From Streptomyces sp. A0958 (lineage in GTDB: Bacteria > Actinomycetota > Actinomycetes > Streptomycetales > Streptomycetaceae): DNA of 64,000 nucleotides. The notes below the pieces were generated by a model that worked only from the letters and a program-made list of their open reading frames with translations, was not told where the DNA came from and searched no databases. Positions 8,511-17,430 of the stretch are shown here, piece by piece. The position numbers and the translations under genes were made by a program. Position 1 is the stretch's first letter. Each line of letters starts with the position of its first letter. Location: positions 62,001 through 126,000 of the forward strand of contig NZ_SSBK01000011.1 of assembly GCF_004795035.1 (NCBI RefSeq), given 5' to 3'.

Positions 8511-8529
8511 TTTGTGGAACCTCCACAAA
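8511..8529. promoter_or_regulatory. Dyad TTTGTGG-N5-CCACAAA upstream of accB
   Basis: Perfect 7-bp arms are separated by AACCT, about 130 bases before the accB start and after the preceding terminator. It is the only strong symmetric, AT-containing element in the accB upstream region, so an operator is the likely reading. I could not assign the regulator with confidence. Confidence 0.55.
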
Positions 8530-8660
8530 CGATGGCGGGTACCGGCTGGTACTTCGCCTGCATGGCTCCGGACTTCTGTCAGGCTCCACCAGTAAACCGG
8601 GCAGGAGACTGTACGGAGTCGACGGCACGATTTTCTTGACCGGGTTCGTAGGGTCGATAC

Positions 8661-10244
<1,584 letters not shown>

Positions 10245-10312
10245 TCCGAGGCCCCCGCAGCGACCCTGCGAGCCCCGCGAAGAACTGCCGACGAAGACGG
10301 AGAGACACACCC

Positions 10313-10519
10313 ATGAGCACTGCCACCGCCGAGTCCGTGCTGCGCGTCGAGAAGGGTCTCGCCGACCCCGAGGAGCTGGCCGCCATCACCGCGGTCCTGC
10401 TCGCCCGCGCCGCCGCCCAGCCCGCCGAGAGCCCCGCCCGCCGGGGCCGCGACACGGCCGGCTGGCGCCGCCTGGAGCGCACCCCCGGCTTCCGGGCCCC
10501 CCACAGCTGGCAGGGCTGA
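10313..10519 (+). CDS. accE: Acyl-CoA carboxylase epsilon subunit
   Basis: A 68-residue small protein, 68 bases downstream of accB. It opens with LRVEKGLADPEELAAITAVLLAR, the helix typical of actinobacterial acyl-CoA carboxylase epsilon subunits, and ends WRRLERTPGFRAPHSWQG, a conserved Trp-rich tail. Epsilon subunits bridge alpha and beta and raise activity of the AccA2-AccB complex. The start has a GGAGAGACACACCC leader. A degenerate copy of the 73-bp repeat element and a strong terminator follow. Confidence 0.9.
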   Translation: MSTATAESVLRVEKGLADPEELAAITAVLLARAAAQPAESPARRGRDTAGWRRLERTPGFRAPHSWQG

Positions 10520-10534
10520 CCCCCGGGCGGGCCG

Positions 10535-10560
10535 AGCCCGTCCGGCGATCGAGGACGAGC
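10535..10560. repeat. Single degenerate copy of intergenic GCCCGTCC element
   Basis: AGCCCGTCCGGCGATCGAGG plus ACGAGC matches the core of the 73-bp tandem array at 40471-40717 with very few changes. It lies just after the accE stop. It looks like a dispersed, weakly palindromic streptomycete intergenic repeat. Confidence 0.7.
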
Positions 10561-10584
10561 AAGGCCGCCAGGCCGAGCGGCACA

Positions 10585-10626
10585 CGCCGAGGGCCCCGCA
10601 CTCACAGGAGTGCGGGGCCCTCGGCG
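10585..10626. terminator. Bidirectional terminator between accE and cvnD2
   Basis: A perfect 19-bp stem (10585-10603 with 10608-10626) on the loop ACAG lies between convergent genes. It is the longest perfect hairpin in the window. Confidence 0.9.
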
Positions 10627-10637
10627 TACGGCAGCAC

Positions 10638-11219
10638 CTACCGCAGGCGCGCCATCAGCGCATGCTCGACCAGCGTGATCAACGCGCTCTTCGCATCCGC
10701 CCGGTGCCGCGCGTCCGTCGTCAGGATCGGCGTGTCGGGTCCGATCTGGAGCGCCTCGCGAACCTCGTCGGGGGTGTACGGCTGGTGTCCGTCGAAGCCG
10801 TTGAGGGCGATGACGAACGGGAGCCCGCTGTTCTCGAAGTAGTCGACCGCCGGGAAGCAGTCGGCGAGCCGGCGGGTGTCCACCAGGACCACCGCGCCGA
10901 TGGCGCCGCGCACGAGGTCGTCCCACATGAACCAGAAGCGGTCCTGGCCCGGCGTACCGAAGAGGTACAGGATCAGGTCCTGGTCGAGCGTGATGCGGCC
11001 GAAGTCCATCGCCACCGTCGTGGTGGTCTTGTCCCCCGTGTGCGTCAGGTCGTCGATGCCCGCCGAGGCGGACGTCATCACGGCTTCGGTGCGCAGCGGA
11101 TTGATCTCCGAAACGGCACCGACAAACGTGGTCTTACCCACGCCGAAGCCCCCTGCCACCACGATCTTCGCCGAGGTAGTGGAGCGGGCCGCTCCGCCGC
11201 TAGAGCTTGCGAAGTCCAC
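10638..11219 (-). CDS. cvnD2: Conservon GTPase CvnD (second conservon)
   Basis: A 193-residue Ras-like small GTPase of the streptomycete conservon family. The P-loop GGFGVGKT spans residues 23-30, and the switch II region reads LFGTPGQDRFWF. The guanine-specificity motif is atypical (LNGFDG instead of NKxD). In the best-studied conservon, CvnA-D assemble at the membrane like a eukaryotic G-protein-coupled module. The gene overlaps cvnC by 20 bases (11200-11219), indicating translational coupling. Protein and DNA are nearly identical to the cvn1 copy at 15903-16487. Naming follows recalled S. coelicolor order (cvn2 next to accE). Confidence 0.92.
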   Translation of the reverse strand: MDFASSSGGAARSTTSAKIVVAGGFGVGKTTFVGAVSEINPLRTEAVMTSASAGIDDLTHTGDKTTTTVAMDFGRITLDQDLILYLFGTPGQDRFWFMWDDLVRGAIGAVVLVDTRRLADCFPAVDYFENSGLPFVIALNGFDGHQPYTPDEVREALQIGPDTPILTTDARHRADAKSALITLVEHALMARLR

Positions 11220-11826
11220 TGAGCACCCTTTCGAGCAGTGTCACATCTGGCTGGCCGCCGGCGGACTCGTCGCCGCCGGGCTGGTGGATAGCGACGAGTC
11301 CGGCCTCTGCCAGGTCGGCTACGAGGATTCGGGCCACGCCGAGGGGGATCGAGAGGAGGGCCGAGATCTCGGCCACCGACTTGATCTCGAAGCACAGCCG
11401 GCAGATCCGCTGGTGCTCGGGCAACTGCCCTTGCAGCCGGGACGGATCAGCCGTAGTACTGACCAACGCCTCAATCGCGAGTTGGTAGCGCGGTCGGGTC
11501 CGTCCACCTGTCATGGCGTACGGACGGACCAGCGGATTGTGCGCGGCCGGAGCCGGCTCGGGAGCCCGCCTCGGCTGCACAGGCTGGATACGGGGCGGCT
11601 GCTGCGGGGCGTCCAGGCGGTGCGGGCGCTGCGGGCGCCCGGGCCGCTGGGGCTCCTGCTGAGGCCAGTCGGAGCCCTGGCCCTGCTGCGGCTGCCGGTA
11701 CGGCTGATAGGGCTGCTGATCGCCCTGTCTGCCTGGTGTGGAGGGGAAGTTGAAACGTTCGTCCCCGTGCTCACCCGATACGTGCCGACCACCGTCGAAC
11801 CGGTGCCCGCCTGGGGGTGTACCCAC
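11200..11826 (-). CDS. cvnC2: Conservon DUF742 protein CvnC
   Basis: A 208-residue protein. The C-terminal 110 residues form the DUF742 winged-helix-like domain (LVRPYAMTGGRTRPRY, then SVAEISALLSIPLGVARILVADL). They are preceded by about 90 residues rich in Pro, Gln and Arg that are probably disordered; the cvn1 counterpart is only 135 residues. It starts at GTG (11824-11826) and ends inside cvnD. Role: third component of the CvnA-D signalling module. The exact partner surface is unknown. Confidence 0.88.
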   Translation of the reverse strand: MGTPPGGHRFDGGRHVSGEHGDERFNFPSTPGRQGDQQPYQPYRQPQQGQGSDWPQQEPQRPGRPQRPHRLDAPQQPPRIQPVQPRRAPEPAPAAHNPLVRPYAMTGGRTRPRYQLAIEALVSTTADPSRLQGQLPEHQRICRLCFEIKSVAEISALLSIPLGVARILVADLAEAGLVAIHQPGGDESAGGQPDVTLLERVLSGLRKL

Positions 11827-11915
11827 GATTCCTCCTCCGCCTGCCGGTCCCGAATCCAGTGGGCCCGCGCCACCGCACCCTATGGCGCGGTGACGCGAAA
11901 CGCACTGTCTGTCTA

Positions 11916-12338
11916 CTAGTTAAGAAGACTTCCCTGAAGCTCGGCGCGGAGGTCCGGAGTCAGGACGCTGCCGGCGCGGTCGACCAGAAGGGCCATTTCG
12001 TACCCGACCAGACCGATGTCGGCATCCGGGTGGGCGAGAACGGCCAGCGAGGACCCGTCCGAAACGGACATGATGAAGAGGAAGCCGCGCTCCATCTCCA
12101 CGACCGTCTGATTCACCGCGCCGCCCTCGAAGATCCGCGAGGCGCCGGCCGTCAGCGAGGTCAGCCCGGAGGCGACCGCGGCCAGCTGGTCGGCACGGTC
12201 CCGCGGGAATCCCTCGGACATCGCCAGCAGGAGTCCGTCGGCGGAGACCACCACCGTGTGCGACACCCCGGGGGTGTTGTCCACGAAGTTGGTGATCAAC
12301 CAGTTCAGATTCTGCGCCGCCTGGCTCATCGGGCTCAC
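11916..12338 (-). CDS. cvnB2: Conservon roadblock/LC7 protein CvnB
   Basis: A 140-residue roadblock/LC7-fold protein (LNWLITNFVDNTPGVSHTVVVSADGLLLA), the family that binds and regulates small GTPases. The GTG at 12336-12338 was chosen because AGGAG lies seven bases upstream and cvnA's stop is directly in front. The ATG three codons later is too far from that site. The frame extending to 12401 would run into cvnA. Its paralogue at 17008-17430 is almost identical and uses TTG at the same position. Confidence 0.9.
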   Translation of the reverse strand: MSPMSQAAQNLNWLITNFVDNTPGVSHTVVVSADGLLLAMSEGFPRDRADQLAAVASGLTSLTAGASRIFEGGAVNQTVVEMERGFLFIMSVSDGSSLAVLAHPDADIGLVGYEMALLVDRAGSVLTPDLRAELQGSLLN

Positions 12339-12339
12339 A

Positions 12340-15300
12340 CTAACGCTCCTGGTTGTAGGTATTACTTGTGTCCGCACCCGCGTTGCGTCCCCGCAGGACA
12401 CCGCGTCGCAGGTTGCTCAGCCTGCCACGCACGTCCTCCGGAGCGCGGGAGACCTGGGGGCCGCCCTGCTGGGTCTGTTCGGCGGTGCCCTCGACCAGGT
12501 TGGCCTTGGGCACGCGCCGGGGAAGACCGGACGGGGTGATCCCGCCCGCCTTCGGCTCCCGGAGCTTCTCGGCCCGCTCCCAGCGCTCGTCGTTGGCCGA
12601 GCGCCAGTCGTCGGAGCCGTTCGCGTCCTGCTGCGCCGGCGGCGTCCGCTGCGGCAGTTCCTGCTGCTGCGGCCCCTCCTGCGCGGCGTCGGGCCGACCG
12701 TTCCCGCCGCCCGTGGGCTGCCAGTGCTGTTGGCCGCCCCGGCGCGGGAGACCGGCTTCGGTGAGTTCGTGGCCGGCGTTCGGGACGGGGCCCGAACGCT
12801 CGAAGCCTACGCGCTCCTGCGGCTCGGCGGGAGCGCCCGCCACAGATTCCGCTTCCGCCTGCGCCACCGGCTCGAAGCCGCTCTGGTACGCGCCCTGATC
12901 AGGCCACTCTCCCTGCTGGGGCTGGACGGCGTACTGCTCGTCGTAGGCATGCTGGGGCGCCTCGGGGGCCGCGTACGCCGCCTCCGGATAACCGGCCTGC
13001 GGATCGCCGTAGCCGGACTGCCCCTCGTAGCCGGTGTCACCGCGGTACGGGTCGTAGCCGCCCTGGTAGCCGGGCTGCGCGTACTGCTGCTGCCCCGTCT
13101 GAAGGGCCTGCCCGTCCTGCTGCGGCTCCTGGCCGTACGGGTTGGTGGCGTAGGGGTCCTCGCCGTTGCCGCCGTACGCGCCCTCGGCGTACCGCTGCTC
13201 CGGCTGCTCCTGCGGGGGCTCGCCGCCGCTCTGCGCCTCCAGCGCCGCGCGGCGCTCCTCGCGCATCAGCGAGCGGCCCACCGGGTTGAGCTGGGAGCCG
13301 TCCGCGGACGGCTCCTCGTAGCGCGAGTCGTCGAAGCCGAGTTCGGCCGCCGTACGCAGCTGCGGCTGCTGCGGCAGGGCGTCGAAGGCCTGCTGCTCCG
13401 GAATCATCGAGGAGACGGTGAAGTCGTCCTGGCCGGGGGCCTCGCCGCCGCCACCGTGGGTGATCGCGTCCGGCAGCATGACCAGCGAGGTGGTGCCGGC
13501 CTGCTCGCCCGAGGGGCGCAGCTGGACCCGGATGCCGTGCCGGTCGGCGAGCCGGCCGACCACGAACAGGCCCATGCGCTGGGACACCGCGGCGTCCACC
13601 GTCGGCGGGTTGGCCAGCTTGTGGTTGATGTCGGCGAAGTCCTCGGCGGTGAGGCCGATGCCCTTGTCGTGGATCTCGATCATCACGCGGCCGTCGGGCA
13701 GCCGGGTCGCGGTGACCCGCACCTTGGTCTGCGGCGAGGAGAACGTGGTGGCGTTCTCCAGCAGCTCGGCCAGCAGGTGCACGAGGTCGGTGACGGACTG
13801 GCCGTGGATGTCGGTCTCCGGGACGCCGGAGAGCTCGATGCGCTCGTAGGACTCCACCTCGGAGGATGCGGCCCGCAACACGTCCACCAGCGGCACCGGC
13901 TGGTTCCAGCGGCGGCCGGGCTCCTCGCCGGCGAGGACGAGAAGGTTCTCGCCGTTGCGCCGCATACGGGTCGCCAGGTGGTCCAGCCGGAACAGGCTCT
14001 CCAGCTGGTCCGGGTCGGCCTCGTTGTTCTCCAGGTCGGTGATGAGGGTCAGCTGGCCCTCGATGAGCGACTGGTTGCGGCGCGAGAGGTTGGTGAAGAT
14101 CGCGTTGACGTTGCCCCGGAGCATGGCCTGCTCGGCCGCGAGCCGGACCGCCTCGCGGTGCACCTGGTCGAAGGCGCGGGCGACCTCGCCGATCTCGTCC
14201 TGGGAGGTGATCGGGATCGGCTGGACGCGGGTGTCGACCCGGCCCGGGTCGGTCCGCGAGAGCTGGTCGACGAGCGAGGGCAGCCGCTGCTCGGCGATGC
14301 CGAAGGCGGCGGTACGCAGCCGGCGCATCGACCGGCTCATCTGCCGGGCCATGAGCCCGGCCAGGATGAACGCGGCCAGCAGGGCGACGAGCACGATCGT
14401 GGCGTTGACGACGGCGTCGGTGCGGGCGCTGGACGAGATGTCCGCGGCCTCGGTCACCGCCCGGTCGACGAGCTCGTCCTCGACCGTGGTGTAGCCGTCG
14501 AACTTGGCGGTCGCGGCGGCCATCCAGGTCTCGGGGGTGATCCCCTTCGCCTTCAGCTGGGCGGGGTCCTTGCCGAGGCCGATCTCCTGGGCCATGCCGT
14601 CGTAGACCGAGCCGTCGATGGTGGGCGGCGTCACGAACGGCACCCCGGCGGCGTCGGCCTTCTCCTTCGCGGCCTTGAGGTCGGCGGCGCCGGCGGTGGC
14701 CTTGGCGGTCATGACCTGCTTCAGCCGGGCCGCGTCGGCCTCCGTACCACCGGAGGTGAACTCACCGAGGGCGATCTGCTCCAGGTAGTTGTACGAGCCG
14801 AAGGCCTTGACCTGGTCGTTGAACTTGGTGCCCTCCTTGCTCGGCCGCACCAGGAGGTGCATGCCGATGGAGCGCTGAAGCGATTCTGCGGCCTTGGCCA
14901 GTTCGATCGCGTAGACGGTACGGCCGTAGCTGGTGATATTGCCGGTGCCGAGACCCAGTTCGTTGCAGAACTCCATGAGGGAGTGCTGCACCTGTACGTA
15001 GCCCTCTTCGGTCTTCACCGGGTCCATGGCGGCGGTGTAGGCGGCCTTGCGCAGCTGCGGGAGCTTGGGCTCCTCCAGCTTGAACAGCTTGAGGCGGCGC
15101 TCCAGGCCCTGGGTGGCCGGCATGCTCCGCACGGCCTCGTCGAACTTCTCGGCGGCCGCGTCGGTGGTGGCCCGGGCCTGCGTGACGACGTCGTCGTCCC
15201 GCTTGTTCGACAGCAGCGGCTCGGCGGTGAGGTCGCGCTCGTTGAGCAGGGCCTGCCCGTACTCGGCGGCAGCGCGCACGATCAGCGCGGTCTTCTCCGC

Positions 15301-15555
15301 GTCCTGGGCCTCCTGCCAGGTGTTGATCGAGCCCTTCACCTGGAAGCCGCCCATGACCAGCCCGACCAGTACGGGGATCAGGAGGATCGCGTTCAGCCGG
15401 GTGGGCACCCGCCAGTTGCGCGGGGACAGCCGACTGGTGCTGCCACCGGCCGGTATCCCTTCGGACACGGCGGCGGACGGCGCCGCGGCACGCGGCGGCG
15501 GGGTGAAGTTGCCCCGCTCCGCCTGCGCCGGGGAGCCCTCGTTGTTACGCCTCAC
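12340..15555 (-). CDS. cvnA2: Conservon sensor CvnA: nitrate-sensing-domain HATPase
   Basis: A 1071-residue membrane sensor. A transmembrane helix at about 53-72 and a second at about 380-403 flank an extracytoplasmic nitrate/nitrite-sensing-type helical domain. A HAMP-like linker follows. The GHKL ATPase domain spans about 560-690, with N-box LLAELLENATTF, G1 DKGIGL and G2 GLFVVGRLADRHGI. Before the ATPase, LDHLATRMRRNGENLL replaces a standard H-box. The last 370 residues are a Gln/Pro/Tyr-rich tail. It ends in the conserved SGLPRRVPKANLV and VSRAPEDVRGRLSNLRRG. The GTG start is preceded by AGAGGTTG with 8-base spacing, exactly as in cvnA1. It probably heads the cvnABCD operon. Confidence 0.92.
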   Translation of the reverse strand: MRRNNEGSPAQAERGNFTPPPRAAAPSAAVSEGIPAGGSTSRLSPRNWRVPTRLNAILLIPVLVGLVMGGFQVKGSINTWQEAQDAEKTALIVRAAAEYGQALLNERDLTAEPLLSNKRDDDVVTQARATTDAAAEKFDEAVRSMPATQGLERRLKLFKLEEPKLPQLRKAAYTAAMDPVKTEEGYVQVQHSLMEFCNELGLGTGNITSYGRTVYAIELAKAAESLQRSIGMHLLVRPSKEGTKFNDQVKAFGSYNYLEQIALGEFTSGGTEADAARLKQVMTAKATAGAADLKAAKEKADAAGVPFVTPPTIDGSVYDGMAQEIGLGKDPAQLKAKGITPETWMAAATAKFDGYTTVEDELVDRAVTEAADISSSARTDAVVNATIVLVALLAAFILAGLMARQMSRSMRRLRTAAFGIAEQRLPSLVDQLSRTDPGRVDTRVQPIPITSQDEIGEVARAFDQVHREAVRLAAEQAMLRGNVNAIFTNLSRRNQSLIEGQLTLITDLENNEADPDQLESLFRLDHLATRMRRNGENLLVLAGEEPGRRWNQPVPLVDVLRAASSEVESYERIELSGVPETDIHGQSVTDLVHLLAELLENATTFSSPQTKVRVTATRLPDGRVMIEIHDKGIGLTAEDFADINHKLANPPTVDAAVSQRMGLFVVGRLADRHGIRVQLRPSGEQAGTTSLVMLPDAITHGGGGEAPGQDDFTVSSMIPEQQAFDALPQQPQLRTAAELGFDDSRYEEPSADGSQLNPVGRSLMREERRAALEAQSGGEPPQEQPEQRYAEGAYGGNGEDPYATNPYGQEPQQDGQALQTGQQQYAQPGYQGGYDPYRGDTGYEGQSGYGDPQAGYPEAAYAAPEAPQHAYDEQYAVQPQQGEWPDQGAYQSGFEPVAQAEAESVAGAPAEPQERVGFERSGPVPNAGHELTEAGLPRRGGQQHWQPTGGGNGRPDAAQEGPQQQELPQRTPPAQQDANGSDDWRSANDERWERAEKLREPKAGGITPSGLPRRVPKANLVEGTAEQTQQGGPQVSRAPEDVRGRLSNLRRGVLRGRNAGADTSNTYNQER

Positions 15556-15658
15556 TCGACCAACAACCTCTCGGCGTCGGCACCTACGCTGTGCCGTGTT
15601 TTGTTCAGGGCCGTACTACTCGGGAGTTGGTCGAATTGCAGCACGGCTACCTGCCCCG

Positions 15659-15674
15659 TTCCAAACAGTTGGAA
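15659..15674 (-). promoter_or_regulatory. Dyad TTCCAA-N4-TTGGAA upstream of cvnA2
   Basis: A perfect 6-bp inverted repeat with spacer ACAG lies 104 bases upstream of the cvnA2 start in a locally AT-richer stretch. It is a reasonable operator candidate for conservon 2; no regulator can be named. Confidence 0.4.
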
Positions 15675-15723
15675 TGGGCGATTCCGAGTGGCGTACGCCT
15701 CAGATAAAACGGGCATAAAGAAC

Positions 15724-15747
15724 GAGCCCCGCCAAAAGGCGAGGCTC
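15724..15747 (-). terminator. Terminator of the cvn1 operon
   Basis: On the minus strand GAGCCTCGCC pairs with GGCGGGGCTC across a TTTT loop (one G-T wobble), followed by GTTCTTTAT. It lies about 155 bases beyond the cvnD1 stop and before cvnA2, so the two conservons are probably separate transcription units. Confidence 0.75.
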
Positions 15748-15902
15748 ATGTGAGCGCAGCGACACCGATCGTGCGCATCCGGTGTCGGACGTGGGGCAAT
15801 TCTCTTTCGAAACGTTATGAAGGCGGGGGCGGATCGTGTCAAAGGACACAGCCCGCCCCCGTGTGACTACTGTAACTGCCGTACGTCACTACCTACTTGC
15901 GG

Positions 15903-16487
15903 CTACTTGAGCCGCGCCATCAAAGCGTGCTCCACCAGCGTGATCAGACCGCTCTTCGCGTCGGCGCGGTGCCGTGCGTCGGTGGTGATGATCGGGGTGT
16001 CGGGTCCGATCTGGAGCGCCTCGCGCACCTCGTCGGGGGTGTACGGCTGGTGTCCGTCGAAGCCGTTGAGGGCGATGACGAACGGGAGCCCGCTGTTCTC
16101 GAAGTAGTCGACCGCGGGGAAGCAGTCGGCGAGCCGGCGGGTGTCCACCAGCACGACCGCGCCGATGGCGCCGCGCACGAGGTCGTCCCACATGAACCAG
16201 AAGCGGTCCTGGCCCGGCGTACCGAAGAGGTACAGGATCAGGTCCTGGTCGAGCGTGATGCGGCCGAAGTCCATCGCCACCGTCGTGGTGGTCTTGCCGC
16301 CGGTGTGCGTGAGGTCGTCGATGCCCGCCGAGGCGGACGTCATCACGGCTTCGGTGCGGAGCGGATTGATCTCCGAAACGGCACCGACAAACGTGGTCTT
16401 GCCCACGCCGAACCCACCGGCCACGACGATCTTCGCCGAGGTGGTGGCCCGGGTCGCCGCACCGCCGTTAGAGCTTTCGAAGTCCAC
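15903..16487 (-). CDS. cvnD1: Conservon GTPase CvnD (first conservon)
   Basis: A 194-residue Ras-like GTPase with GGFGVGKT P-loop, GTPGQDRFWF switch II and the degenerate LNGFDG motif. It differs from the neighbouring cvnD2 protein at only about nine residues. The central 300 bases are almost identical at DNA level, including silent sites, while the flanking genes of the two operons have diverged strongly. The start overlaps the end of cvnC1 by 20 bases, mirroring the other operon. It probably ends the cvn1 transcript. Confidence 0.92.
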   Translation of the reverse strand: MDFESSNGGAATRATTSAKIVVAGGFGVGKTTFVGAVSEINPLRTEAVMTSASAGIDDLTHTGGKTTTTVAMDFGRITLDQDLILYLFGTPGQDRFWFMWDDLVRGAIGAVVLVDTRRLADCFPAVDYFENSGLPFVIALNGFDGHQPYTPDEVREALQIGPDTPIITTDARHRADAKSGLITLVEHALMARLK

Positions 16488-16875
16488 TGAGCACCCTTTC
16501 GAGCAGTGTCACATCCGGCGCGCCGCCGGCCTCTCCGTTGCCCGGCTGGTGAATGGCCACCATGCCGGCTTCCGCCAGGTCCGCGACGAGAATCCGCGCC
16601 ACACCGAGGGGCATCGACAGCAGGGCCGAGACCTCGGCCACCGACTTGACCTCGCGGCACAGATGGCAGATCCGCTGGTGCTCGGGGAGCAGGGTCCCCA
16701 GATGCGCGGGATCGGCCGTGGTGCTGACCAGTGCTTCTATCGCTAGCTGATAGCGCGGCCGGGTGCGTCCGCCGGTCATGGCGTACGGACGGACCAGCGG
16801 CTGGTCGCCCTCACCTTCGTACGACGCGTGGCTGGACGCGCCGTACGGATCGGGTGAGGCGGGTGGCGGGGTCAT
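16468..16875 (-). CDS. cvnC1: Conservon DUF742 protein CvnC
   Basis: A 135-residue DUF742 protein (LVRPYAMTGGRTRPRYQLAIEALVSTTAD, with SVAEVSALLSMPLGVARIL) and a short N-terminal tail of about 25 residues. It is the compact counterpart of the 208-residue cvn2 version. The ATG at 16873-16875 follows GGAGG on the minus strand. The end overlaps cvnD1. The gap to cvnB1 is 132 bases, larger than usual for this operon type, and I see no extra gene in it. Confidence 0.88.
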   Translation of the reverse strand: MTPPPASPDPYGASSHASYEGEGDQPLVRPYAMTGGRTRPRYQLAIEALVSTTADPAHLGTLLPEHQRICHLCREVKSVAEVSALLSMPLGVARILVADLAEAGMVAIHQPGNGEAGGAPDVTLLERVLSGLRKL

Positions 16876-17007
16876 GAATCCTCCGGGCGTGACAGCAGGG
16901 TGTCGACTTGCCGTCTGAAGGGGCCGGTGAGGGGCTGTAAGCGGCCGGACGGGCGAGGGTTGAGTGCGGTACCTGGGTTGATCGTCTGTGTCACTGGTTC
17001 ACGGCAC

Positions 17008-17430
17008 CTAATGGAGCAGGCTGCCCTGGAGCTCCGCACGGAGGTCCGGGGTCAGGACGGTGCCCGCCCGGTCCACCAGCAGGGCCATTTCGTAGCCGAC
17101 CAGACCGATGTCGGCGTCCGGGTGGGCCAGTACGGCCAGCGAGGAGCCGTCGGAGATGGACATCAGGAACAGGAAGCCGCGTTCCATCTCCACCACGGTC
17201 TGGCTGACGGCGCCGCCCTCGAAGATCCGGGAGGCACCTGCCGTCAGCGAGGTCAGTCCGGACGCTACGGCCGCCAACTGGTCGGCGCGGTCGCGCGGAA
17301 AACCTTCGGACATCGCCAGCAGCAGGCCGTCCGCAGAGACCACCACCGTGTGCGACACCCCGGGGGTGTTGTCCACGAAGTTGGTGATCAACCAGTTCAG
17401 ATTCTGTGCGGCCTGACTCATCGGGCTCAA
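17008..17430 (-). CDS. cvnB1: Conservon roadblock/LC7 protein CvnB (TTG start)
   Basis: A 140-residue roadblock/LC7 protein nearly identical to the cvn2 copy. TTG at 17428-17430 abuts the cvnA1 stop codon and sits six bases after AGGAG. The first ATG, three codons later, would leave 15 bases of spacing, so TTG is preferred. Start-codon strength therefore differs between the two operons (TTG here, GTG in cvn2). Roadblock proteins act as GTPase modulators, here presumably for CvnD. Confidence 0.88.
   Translation of the reverse strand: MSPMSQAAQNLNWLITNFVDNTPGVSHTVVVSADGLLLAMSEGFPRDRADQLAAVASGLTSLTAGASRIFEGGAVSQTVVEMERGFLFLMSISDGSSLAVLAHPDADIGLVGYEMALLVDRAGTVLTPDLRAELQGSLLH

Larger units (their letters stand above)
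15556..15902. other. Intergenic region between the two conservons
   Basis: The 347 bases contain the cvn1 terminator (15724-15747) and a dyad (15659-15674) on the cvnA2 promoter side. No coding frame is supported. Confidence 0.6.

Noticed and set aside
12256..15753. 1165-codon plus-strand frame opposite cvnA2
   Set aside because: Shadow of the GC-rich sensor gene; no recognisable domain.
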